This document shows positions 55,832-64,000 of a stretch of DNA of 64,000 nucleotides, piece by piece (the first letter of the stretch is position 1; each line of letters opens with the position of its first letter). The notes beneath the pieces were generated by a model that was not told where the DNA came from, searched no databases, and worked only from the letters and a program-made list of their open reading frames with translations. The DNA is from Nannochloropsis salina CCMP1776 (Eukaryota; Sar; Eustigmatophyceae; Eustigmatales; Monodopsidaceae), in assembly GCA_004565275.1 (NCBI GenBank), contig SDOX01000183.1, positions 152,035 through 216,034 of the forward strand, in the 5' to 3' direction. Position numbers and translations under genes: made by a program.

Positions 55832-56359
55832 GGTGGCCCGAAGCCGCCTCGAAGAAGCAACGAGACCACTTCAAGCGGGAAATGTGATGATGAACACACC
55901 CAGGGAAGTCACCCTGAAAGGACAAGGAGAAAAGGGAAGGTTGCATAAGGTCGCCGACTGTAGACAGGACCGCATCAATACGAGGACGCAAAGCCAGAAG
56001 GACAACAAAAAACATATTTATAATCACAGCTTTTCCTGCTTGGCCCTTGTGCTGTCGTCGCTCCAGCCCCCGATCCGATCTTCACCGCTACTCGCCTTGA
56101 TGTTTACAGGTTGTATGTGTCTAAAAACCATGAAAGAGTGCGGCCTTCAGCATTTTTTTAATACGTGCATGCATCGTAGGGAAGTCAGCATGCCATAAAA
56201 TAAGAAATCAAAAAATTATTCCACGAAAAGTGGGAAAATATTGTTTTTCGCCTTCAGTCCATACATACTTTTTTTTCTTTGCCAATGATCGCCGCCCTTG
56301 TACTCCTTTCATGTTTAGCTTTCATCCTTTACACATTCTACGATCACATCTCCGTCACT
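55832..56359. other. Intergenic region
   Basis: A 528-bp gap between the start of the PSI-domain gene (-) and the 3' end of the secreted-protein gene (-). The portion near 56140-56340 is AT-rich, as in a 3' flank. Nothing else recognised. Confidence 0.45.
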
Positions 56360-58052
56360 TCACGTTAGCATAGTGGCTACTCCTGTATTAACATCGCAAT
56401 GATACACCACGATTTCCGGATATCGCTCTTGCATGACGAGGCGAGAGAAATTGGGGTCATCGCAAAGCGGATTATGTGAGCGTTTGGGTGCATGATCATT
56501 GCTCCCTGATGGAAAATCTCTATTATTAATGGTATCAGGAGTGCCTTGCTCCATATTGCACTGCAACGCCACGTCAGTTGGAGACTTGCCACCTTCACCC
56601 AATCGCGAAACACGAGGTAAGATCTCTCGATAAATAATCCCAGGTGTTGCAACGTGCCGTGAGCTCATGTTGCCGTCGGCTCGGTTGAAAGCGAGGAAGG
56701 TGTCCTTGCTGTGATCCAAAAGCCCACAAGCCTCCGCTACGTACTCGAATTCCGCAGAGACAATGGAATACTGTCGATTCCATCCTTTTCCATGCTGTGC
56801 CCAAAGATCTCCATCGTAAATAGCCGAATAGGAAGGCATTGGGGGTCGCAAATCAACGGCGTGAAACGATATGTACCGGGCATCGTATTTCTCTGGTTTA
56901 GAGACTAGTGGTTCATCATATAGTCCCATAGGCGTGGTTCCCAGAGTGCCTGTTATCTTCAAAACAAAGTTCTTGCCCATACGCGCCGCTATGTCGCACC
57001 AATAAAAGTACGTTACGTCCGAGTTCTTGAAGCCGATGTAGAGATCAAGAATGGCCGGAAGTTTCGCACGCCACAAGTAGAAGTCAGAATTTATCTTGTC
57101 TGTCTCTGCCACCGGACAAATGAAGCCAGGAATGTCTCTTAAGGGCAAAAGAAACTGGGGGAAACTCATAAATTTATCCAGTATAGCAGTGTTGCACTGC
57201 TCTTCAGCTGCTGTGCACTGAGGAATAACCTGAAATGCTTCTTGGTCGTGCTTCTTCCACTCTACAATGGGAGGATTCACGAAGCCAAAGAGGGACGCCC
57301 CCTTGCCCCATGTCAAGCTCTGATCATTGCGAGGATCCGAAGCGTAAAAGCGAATAGCCATGGTGAAAAGGTTGTATGACGTGTTGCGCCCTCCTTGCAG
57401 GCGTGTCAGCATGCGGTCAGGATGGTACGCTCTGAGCTCGTTAGGGTAACCTTGATCACCATTGGCTGTGAAATAGATCTCATAATAGCCATTTTCGTCC
57501 GAAGAATGTACCGGCGTTGTGAATGGATTCACACCTGATGATGGCTTTATTTGATAGTCTGCTCTTCCATCTATAGGTTGGCGTAAGAAAGTGTAAGTCT
57601 GCACGGAGAAATAGCGTACTTTTGGAAATTGACCTCGAATGCGATACACCGTCTTGTCGTGCTCAAACATGGTGTGCAACGAATAATGATAGATCACATG
57701 GGGTTCTGGAGCGATAACGCTGACATCTGTCGGAGTGAAACTGAATTGCCAGGCGCAGGGTCCTTTCAAATGGCAGCCCTGCAATTTTGACTCCAGCTCC
57801 ATGACGGTATGCACGTCCTCCGCGTAGCCGGAGGCCTCTATGGCAACAGTGGTCGAAGTTTCGCGAAGATTCCTGCCATGCTGAAGGGTATCTGTAGTCG
57901 CGCTTATGCTGCACCCAGGACAAGAAAGGTTGGTAGGTCGGTAACGTAAGAGCCCAAAGGATTGAGACGTACTCTCCTACAAACACATACCGGAAATTGC
58001 GAGGAAGGAATACCAGGAAAGCATATGGCAATAAAAATGTGCATGATTTCAT
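56360..58052 (-). CDS. Secreted protein of unrecognised family (possibly DUF1254/DUF1214-like)
   Basis: Exons 58052-57991 and 57908-56360 give 536 aa; the donor GTATGTGTTTG and acceptor CCTGGGTGCAG are in phase 2. Exon 1 codes a signal peptide (MKSCTFLLPYAFLVFLPRNF). The mature part begins with a Thr/Ala-rich stretch and contains KVRYFSVQTYTFLRQP, followed by ENGYYEIYFTANGD and LRAYHPDRMLTRLQGGRNTS. The pattern of a small beta-rich domain followed by RYFS.Q.Y loosely recalls DUF1254/DUF1214 proteins, but I do not recognise the family. Cysteines occur in small pairs (PQCTAAEEQC, near FICP). Composition is richer in A/T than most neighbouring genes and codons are less GC-biased, similar to the next two genes to the right. 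Confidence 0.75.
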
Positions 58053-58572
58053 TTTTGACTCGCTTGTATGGTGTATGTTGCCGTCACTTGATGGAGTATA
58101 AAAAAGCTAGTGTTGCGTTTGGACGGATCGAAGTATCGGCTTAGTTAGAAAATTCACATTGCTTTTTATCTACCATTACACAAGGTATAAGGTAGTCGGA
58201 ACAATTCTGGCAAATAAACTCAACACGACGATTTGTCTGTTGTTTTTAAGCGGCTCCATGAACATGTCGCTGCCGCATCCAGGAAAAGAAGTAAAGACGT
58301 GCCGTGCGGATCGAAAGCGAGCGGGTTGAAGTTCTCGAACCGTTACTGGACACCAGGAACGTCACACGTATCCCGTTCAACTGAGCTTCTACCCCATTAA
58401 AGAGTAACTAGAATGACAATTATGTTTTCGGCCGTATTATTCGCTCCTTTCTTTTGTGTTTATCGCAAGGAGTCCTATCTAGTCACATTCGCATCGTTTG
58501 CACGTTCCAAAACTCCCCCCCCCCCCTCGGCGATTTCATTACTGGCTACGGCTTGCCTTCATGGTCTCTCCG
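58053..58572. other. Intergenic region
   Basis: A 520-bp AT-rich gap between the start of the secreted-protein gene (-) and the 3' end of the NmrA-like gene (-). A run of ten or so C lies near 58516. Presumed promoter and 3' UTR; nothing else recognised. Confidence 0.45.
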
Positions 58573-59780
58573 TCAACACCTTGAATAAGCTTTATAGACG
58601 CGAATAATAATTCCCATCAAAGCGTCCTTGATCTGATTAATAACACCGTCCTCAAAGGCCATGTCATTGATCAAACGAAGACCACCGCTTTGCAGCCATT
58701 CGTCCGCATTTCGCACAGAAGGACACAAGGACCGAGTAGATGCCGGGTCGCGTGAGTGACCTTCCCCTGGACATCTTGCGTGGTACCATTTGTACATCTC
58801 AACGCTGGGTATGGCAGATGATATAAATAAGCGGTTTCTTTAGCGACAATGAGAGAAGTAACAAGCACGTTGCAACATTCACATTACGTACATGAGCTCT
58901 GATCCTGGGATAGGCAAACGCTGGAAAAACTCAAGTGGGAGCTGAGTGTAGGATGATTCCACACCTGTCAAGTTAGCCACCTTTTCAACAAATTGCTTAG
59001 GTGAAAGCACGTCCCCGGCTATGGGGAGCACACTTTCAGAAGGAATATCCGAATGCGGGGCAAGGAGGACAGTGGCAGCCACCCTTCCGATATCCTTCGG
59101 CGAAATGAATGGAATGGCCATATCTTCTAGCAGAGGAATAGAAAAAAAGTATCTGCTAATACGTCCTGATGAGGGATTACGCTCAATACGCACGCGTTTC
59201 GTGCCTCTTTTGGTGACAATATTCTCGTAAAAAAAGGCCGTATGGAGATAAACTAGGTGGGGGAAATTCAAACTACGCAAGTATTCCTCTATTTTAACCT
59301 TGTTGTCCATCGCATACACCCCAATTTGCTCTCCACCTGAAAACACGACGCGTTTCACGCCAGCCGCTATCGCTGCGTCCCCCAAATTCTTGCCTTGTTG
59401 TACCTCGGAGCCGTCGTGATCAGAGAATGTAACCAGGAATAGTGAATGCACCCCTGCCATGGCCCGTCTCACGAAGGGACGGTCAAGCAGACTACCTTCA
59501 TAAAGCTCAACACCGTGGGCGGTAAGAGCCAATGCTGCCTGTCAAAAAATATGCCCGTAGAGTTCGCTAGTACATAAGGAAATGACCTTTTGACAGGAAA
59601 GTCGAACATACGTACCTTACTCCTGGCGTTTCGTGAGGTAGTACGCAGCCGTACACGATTACTGACAATCAAATCCTGGATGCAACCAGAGCCCTGTAAG
59701 CCCGTGCCTCCGATTATGAGAGCCAGGGGTAATCGCGATTCTGGTTCCAATGCTTTGTCTTGTGTTGTCGGTTTTAGCAT
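58573..59780 (-). CDS. NmrA-like NAD(P)-binding protein
   Basis: Exons 59780-59616, 59538-58892 and 58804-58573 give 347 aa; donors are GTACGTATG and GTACGTAATG, acceptors TTTTTTGACAG and CATACCCAG. Exon 1 carries the Rossmann start LALIIGGTGLQGSGCIQDL and RLRTTSRNARSK; exon 2 continues with GVELYEGSLLD, LFLVTFSDHD, GVKRVVFSGG and the HTAFFYENI block typical of NmrA/HSCARG proteins. Exon 3 has MYKWYHARCPGEGHSRDPAS and ADEWLQSGG, the family's C-terminal region. NmrA-like proteins are short-chain-dehydrogenase relatives that sense the NADPH/NADP balance, or act as reductases when a Tyr/Lys pair is present; the SDR YxxxK is not evident here. The substrate or partner is unknown. Confidence 0.88.
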
Positions 59781-60145
59781 GTCTAATCCAAAGCGATTGC
59801 AAAAAAGGAGTTGTGAATTGTTTGAGGTCTTATAATAAACCAGAAAATTTTAGATATCATAGTAAGCCTTGTCATCGTCATTTGAGTGACATATGGACGC
59901 CTTTGTTCGAGACAACCTTTTTCGAACCCACCAAAACTTCAACTGACTTTCTTCCCGGGAGAGGGAGGAGGTTAGCGACGTTGGATGGAAGCCATTGACG
60001 TGCCAAGTTTCCTGAAGTAAAGTATGTCTTAGCTTCTCTCAACATCCTTTGTCGTCTTTGTACAGAAATGGAGCTGACTTTGATAACATTTTCCAGATAA
60101 GCGGCGGCCAGTCACTTGGAAAAGAAAATATCTTGCTGTTTGATA
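59781..60145. promoter_or_regulatory. Divergent promoter of NmrA-like and PDCD2 genes
   Basis: A 365-bp AT-rich gap between divergent start codons, so a shared promoter is likely. The PDCD2 frame is open from 60116 but the first ATG is at 60146. Confidence 0.45.
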
Positions 60146-61735
60146 ATGGTGGTCGAGCCCACTGGCATTACGGACGGAGATGAGAAACAAGCCGGTATGA
60201 CTCCTACGATGATCAAGATACCGGTAGATTGTAGAAGGATGCTGACGAAAGAAGAGGGTTGGAATTCGGGTACCGATAGCAAATATACAAGTGAGGCTAA
60301 AGGATCAGGACAGGGCAAAGATGTTTCTCATACGTCTACTACTCCACGTCTTGTGCCGGTGGCGGATACAACTGTCAAAAGGAAAGTTGGCTGTACAGGT
60401 GAAGATGGTAGAAGTAGTGATGATTCATCAGACGACGATGGTGACCAGGGGATGCAGCTTGGGTTTGTGGAGCGGCTCCCCGAGGAGATGCAAAATCGCT
60501 TGTTGTTCCAAGACCCTGACTGGCGCGCCTGGGACGGAGGGAAAGTGGGCGGAAAGCCCATATGGCTAAACCCTAGAGACCTACCTCCTCAAACTTTGTT
60601 GCTTTGTCCCTCCTGCCAAGATCCTCTTAGCTTCGTCCTGCAGATTTATTGCCCTCTTGATGAGCCTGAGGAGGCCTTTCATCGCGCCCTATACGTCTTT
60701 GTCTGTCAAAAGTTTCGATGCCAAGGACCGGGAAGCGTTAAAGCTCTGCGCTGTCAATTACCACGTGAAAATTCATTTTTTGCTTCAGATCCTCGGGATA
60801 TTTGGAACAACGGAGGCCGTGGAAAGGGACGAGCAGCCCTTGCAGTGCGGACGTGTGACGTGTGCGGGCTGCGGGCAGACAAAGTCTGCGCGGGCTGTAA
60901 ACGCGTGAGCTACTGCACACACAAACATCAAAAGGAAGGATGGAAAACAGGACATAAATTGGACTGCAGAAAAGTGGAGAGAGAAAAGCTCGCTCCCGAG
61001 GGTGGCGGCCAGGAAAGGGATGCAAACCTTACCTCTGGGGATGTCCCAGCGTCTTCGGTCAATCTGCCTCAGGCGAATGCACCAGTCCTTGGGAGACCTG
61101 CAGACTCGGGAGTCAAAAACGCTCTGCGCTCTACATTTCCTGAATATGAGATCGTGATCGAGGAGGAACGCGTACAGAACGATGCGGTCCGTGACGCTCA
61201 TGAGCAGGATGCAGACGCGGCGCTTTTAGAGAAGTACAAACACGTCGTCGTCTCAGAAACCGACGACGACGCCTCTCTTGATCAACAGCATTTGAATCAA
61301 GCCACGGGGGCCAAGTCGGCCCTGACGGACGCTCAGAGCTTGCGGTTCCTGGCTGTGATCGGTCGCCACCCTGCACAGATTCTTCGCTACGCACGCTGGG
61401 ACGACGCGGCTGCCTTGTGGGTCTCCCGAGACGATCGTCCCGCCTCGAGCACCGACATTCCGTCCTGCCTTCTCTGTGGAGCGAGGCGCGCCTTTGAGTT
61501 TCAGGTCATGCCGCAACTCCTCCACCACCTCCGGGTGGATGCACAGGTGCAAGCACCCGGGCATCTCGGAGAGCCCCTCCAGCTCAACTCCCTGGATTGG
61601 GGGACTTTGGCCGTGTATACATGCGTTAGAAGTTGTAGGACCGGTGAGAAAGTCACCGGGATCGGGGAGGGGACGGGAGGGGAAGAGGGGAGGTATGTAG
61701 AGGAGTTTGTCTGGCGGCAAAAGCCGATGGCGTGA
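60146..61735 (+). CDS. PDCD2: PDCD2 (ribosome assembly chaperone) with MYND zinc finger
   Basis: An intronless frame of 529 aa from the first ATG at 60146. The PDCD2 N-terminal domain spans about 105-235: MQLGFVERLP, GKVGGKPIWLNPRDLP, LLCPSCQDPLSFVLQIYCPL and ALYVFVCQKFRC. A MYND zinc finger follows near 238-280 (CDVCGLRADKVCAGCKRVSY, CTHKHQKEGWKTGHKLDC), marking PDCD2 rather than PDCD2L. The C-terminal PDCD2 domain has ARWDDAAALWVSRDD, PSCLLCGARRAFEFQVMPQL and LDWGTLAVYTCVRSC. PDCD2 chaperones ribosomal protein uS5 (Rps2) in the cytoplasm for 40S assembly. The first 100 residues are unconserved and acidic. It converges on the GST gene, 128 bp away. Confidence 0.95.
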   Translation: MVVEPTGITDGDEKQAGMTPTMIKIPVDCRRMLTKEEGWNSGTDSKYTSEAKGSGQGKDVSHTSTTPRLVPVADTTVKRKVGCTGEDGRSSDDSSDDDGDQGMQLGFVERLPEEMQNRLLFQDPDWRAWDGGKVGGKPIWLNPRDLPPQTLLLCPSCQDPLSFVLQIYCPLDEPEEAFHRALYVFVCQKFRCQGPGSVKALRCQLPRENSFFASDPRDIWNNGGRGKGRAALAVRTCDVCGLRADKVCAGCKRVSYCTHKHQKEGWKTGHKLDCRKVEREKLAPEGGGQERDANLTSGDVPASSVNLPQANAPVLGRPADSGVKNALRSTFPEYEIVIEEERVQNDAVRDAHEQDADAALLEKYKHVVVSETDDDASLDQQHLNQATGAKSALTDAQSLRFLAVIGRHPAQILRYARWDDAAALWVSRDDRPASSTDIPSCLLCGARRAFEFQVMPQLLHHLRVDAQVQAPGHLGEPLQLNSLDWGTLAVYTCVRSCRTGEKVTGIGEGTGGEEGRYVEEFVWRQKPMA

Positions 61736-61863
61736 TCGGAGGCGGGGAAACTTCAAAGCAGTCACACAGCAATGAGGACGAATCTTCCATATCAACGTTT
61801 GCTTCCTTCCTTGAGTCCTGTCATCCTTGAATAACGTCCACCCGATCAAAGACGGCTGAACCA

Positions 61864-62622
61864 TCACCACCACATCCAATACCCGGACACGCAAGTTGCT
61901 TCAAAACATGGCTCCCGGGAGGCATCTTTGTACCACTCATGAAGACGTGGCGCTGCTGCTTCCACCAACTCCGCGTGTCCATCGACTAACCGTTGCATGA
62001 AGGGAAGCAAGGTCGCATCTGCTGCCGAGAAAGTCGCGCCCGCCAAGAAAGGGCATGGCCCAATAATCTCTTTGTCGAGCTGATTCAATGATGAAAAAAG
62101 GCTAGTTGTGTCTTTTCGTTCGATGGCCGTGCGAGCGCTCCTCAGGAATGGATTCAGGAGCGAACGCAAGTGAGTGTAAGCCTTAGGCGAGGCGGGAACT
62201 AGCGGATTGGGAAAGCCAGGCTTTGGACCTGGAAGGCTTGTAAGATGGTCAAGAATATTGTCGGACTCCACAAGACATCGCCCAGACGGCAGCCATAGCA
62301 CTGGTACCTGTCCTTTAGGACTGATGTCCAGGAACCATTGCGGTTTGCCACTCCCTCCGTAGAGTCCTACCTCCAACAAATCATAATCCTTGGACCCAGC
62401 ATACAAGTATTCAAGCGCAATCCACGCTTTTTGCGCAAAAGGGCATTTTTTGTTCGTGACAATTCGAAGCCGTGAAGGCTTCGAAGGTTTGGAGGAAGAG
62501 GCAGAAATCATACTTAATGGTGTCAAATAAGCCTGCGTGCCGAGGAGGAAGAGGCAGAGGGAGAAAAATATTGCGCACCACCCGCTGAAGCCCGATGGAG
62601 TTGTTACTCTTCGACTTTTCAT
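61864..62622 (-). CDS. Glutathione S-transferase (omega/DHAR/lambda-like), plastid-targeted
   Basis: An intronless frame of 252 aa. The leader CAIFFSLCLFLLGTQAYLTP is a signal peptide with Y at the plastid-type cleavage site. The thioredoxin-fold domain begins LRIVTNKKCPFAQKAWIALE: the CPFA motif places a Cys where omega, lambda and DHAR classes have their catalytic residue, so it should act as a thiol transferase or dehydroascorbate reductase rather than a conjugating GST. WFLDISPKGQVPVLWLPSGR contains the cis-Pro, and LVESDNILDHL the glutathione-binding Glu-Ser. The helical C-terminal domain has GPCPFLAGATFSAADATLLP with the conserved Asp. It probably serves redox defence in or around the plastid. 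Confidence 0.9.
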   Translation of the reverse strand: MKSRRVTTPSGFSGWCAIFFSLCLFLLGTQAYLTPLSMISASSSKPSKPSRLRIVTNKKCPFAQKAWIALEYLYAGSKDYDLLEVGLYGGSGKPQWFLDISPKGQVPVLWLPSGRCLVESDNILDHLTSLPGPKPGFPNPLVPASPKAYTHLRSLLNPFLRSARTAIERKDTTSLFSSLNQLDKEIIGPCPFLAGATFSAADATLLPFMQRLVDGHAELVEAAAPRLHEWYKDASREPCFEATCVSGYWMWW

Positions 62623-63140
62623 TCAGCTCACTTTTCCGGCAAAGTAGCTGAAAGAGCGTCGTAAACTCTGTGTTGCAGAGGATGAAAGGTGTGGGGAAAG
62701 GGGGGGGAGGTTACTTCGGTTAAGAAACATTGTACCACCTTTCTTCCTCATTTACGCGCATTGCATGAAATTTTAAATCGTGGAAGCGAGACAATTTATT
62801 GGATTGTAAGTGAGTATTCAAATTGAACAATCAGACAAACTTCCCTAGCGGTACACGTCTTTCTGGGCACACAACCCACATGACTTGTGGGCATATCACC
62901 AACCCTTCGGAAGAAAACTTTGATAGAATCAAGAATACAGCTGTAGATCGTAAATCCAATGATATTCATTTTTGTCGAAATCTGGCCACAAAATGTGGCT
63001 AAAGCTTTTTGCCTGTACTCTCTAGACCAAAACTTTCAAATCGCCCCTTGGTTCTAGGCATCAATGTATTGACATTTTTCAAATTCTCGCTTTCTCTCGA
63101 CTCTTTTGAGTCTCCATCAGAGCTGAAATCCTTTTGAAGG
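62623..63140. other. Intergenic region
   Basis: A 518-bp AT-rich gap between the GST start (-) and the 3' end of the inhibitor-2 gene (-). Expected to hold the GST promoter and the inhibitor-2 3' UTR. Nothing else recognised. Confidence 0.45.
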
Positions 63141-63976
63141 TCATTTCTCGGCAGTCTTCTCCGCTTCTGAATGATTTATGCCCTTACCAGGACCTTTATT
63201 TCCTTCTCCTTTCTCTTCTTTTTCCTCCTCGTCTTCTTCTTCCTCGCCCTCATGCGCCTTCCGCCATTCTTGCAAGCGTTTGTACTCGTCGTAGTGACTC
63301 ATTCGCTTTTTGGCAAAGGCCGCGTGCTGAGGGCTCTTCATCAGCCTGTCGTCTGAAGCACGGTCATGTCCTGAATCCGAGGAAAAACTTGCCGATCTGT
63401 CTTTGCCTGAGCGCTGGCTGCTGCCGCTCCCGCTTCGAGACATGGACGGAGACTGTCCATCCCCTTTCCCTCCTGCATCGGACACTGCTGACGATGAACC
63501 CCTCGCTTGTCGAAGAGCCTCTCGATTTTGGGCAGCTTGTTCCAGTGCTGTCGTCAGTTCCTGCCAGTTTTCCGCTAGGTAGCCAGGTTGACTTTTCTTG
63601 GCAATTTGACTGGGCGTTCCAGGTGCGGAGGAGACGGAGTTCGAGCGGGAGACCCGATTTCGGGTGACAGGACTGCCCTTGTTTCCGGGGGGCTTGTCGT
63701 CTTCGCCCTCTCCAGTCCCATCCAACTTCATGTTGTCATCCTCGGCGTCGGCTGGTTCGTAGGACATGTGGTAGGGCGTGGGGGGTTCATCGATCTGTGT
63801 CGGCGACGAACGGGATCAGGACAGGAAGAGATGGCCCGTGAAGGGTGAGAGAGGGAGGATCAGTGATTCTCGAAATGAAAGGTCGGTGGGGTTCAATGGG
63901 AGGGAAATGGCCTACTCTTTGTCGCGTTCCCCGCAGCTTGTCGTGCTCCGCGATTGTCTCCTCATCCCATCTAACC
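63141..63976 (-). CDS. Protein phosphatase inhibitor 2 (IPP-2), 5'-partial
   Basis: Two exons are in the window, 63976-63916 and 63794-63141; the acceptor TTTTCAG before 63976 shows that the first exon(s) lie beyond the right edge. The exon at 63976 codes VRWDEETIAEHDKLRGTRQR and joins IDEPPTPYHMSYEP, the two best conserved blocks of inhibitor 2. HYDEYKRLQEWRK near the C-terminus matches the HYNE/HYDEF helix that covers the active site of PP1. IPP-2 inhibits and helps fold protein phosphatase 1. The middle is Ser-rich with SPS and SGSGSS repeats, as expected for phosphorylation by regulatory kinases, and the tail is Glu/Lys-rich. The 121-bp intron starts GTAGGCC. Confidence 0.9.
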
Positions 63977-64000
63977 CTGAAAAGACATGGACGATAGTAT

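Overview
The window is nuclear DNA of a compact, fairly GC-rich eukaryotic genome, most likely a photosynthetic stramenopile (heterokont) of the Nannochloropsis/Microchloropsis (eustigmatophyte) type. The clues are spliceosomal introns (mostly about 70-450 bp, GT..AG), core spliceosome genes, a plastid terminal oxidase, and several N-termini built as a signal peptide followed by an aromatic-led plastid leader (x-F-x-x-P near the cleavage point), as expected for a plastid of red secondary origin. The species assignment is inference. No bacterial operons, CRISPR arrays, tRNA or rRNA genes, viral remnants or transposons were recognised.

I support 29 protein genes (one running off the right edge) and one weaker ORF. 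In order: lycopene-cyclase-like FAD oxidoreductase (+), stand-alone SRP54 M-domain protein (-), DUF2470/thioredoxin-like ferredoxin fusion (+), a 168-aa hypothetical ORF (+), flavin monooxygenase (-), Brr2 helicase (+), CCT-domain regulator (-), ZCCHC9-like zinc-knuckle protein (-), PPWD1 WD40-cyclophilin (+), DCC/DUF393 protein (-), 3-hydroxyisobutyryl-CoA hydrolase-like protein (-), G-patch/zinc-finger protein (+), mitoNEET-like CDGSH protein (-), AI-2E family membrane protein (-), PH-MyTH4-RhoGAP protein (+), mitochondrial carrier (-), plastid terminal oxidase (-), CXC/tesmin protein (+), ATP synthase OSCP (-), CaMK1-like kinase (+), cyclophilin-SYF2 fusion (+), PSI/LEA-type membrane protein (-), a secreted protein of unrecognised family (-), NmrA-like protein (-), PDCD2 (+), glutathione transferase (-), protein phosphatase inhibitor 2 (-, partial).

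Many genes sit head-to-head with 240-1,100 bp between start codons, so shared promoters are likely; convergent pairs are often separated by only 110-500 bp. Exon structures were rebuilt by eye by matching GT/AG sites, codon phase and family conservation, and exon lists are given in each entry.

Two themes recur. RNA processing: Brr2, PPWD1, the cyclophilin-SYF2 fusion, ZCCHC9 and the G-patch protein all act in splicing or rRNA biogenesis, and PDCD2 in ribosome assembly. Organelle function: PTOX, the FAD oxidoreductase, the DCC, AI-2E and GST proteins carry plastid-type leaders; OSCP, the carrier, CISD and the SRP54-M protein point to mitochondria. The most unusual items are the cyclophilin-SYF2 fusion, the GTPase-less SRP54 M-domain protein, the DUF2470-ferredoxin fusion and the lipid-anchored CaMK whose anchor comes from a 21-nt first exon.
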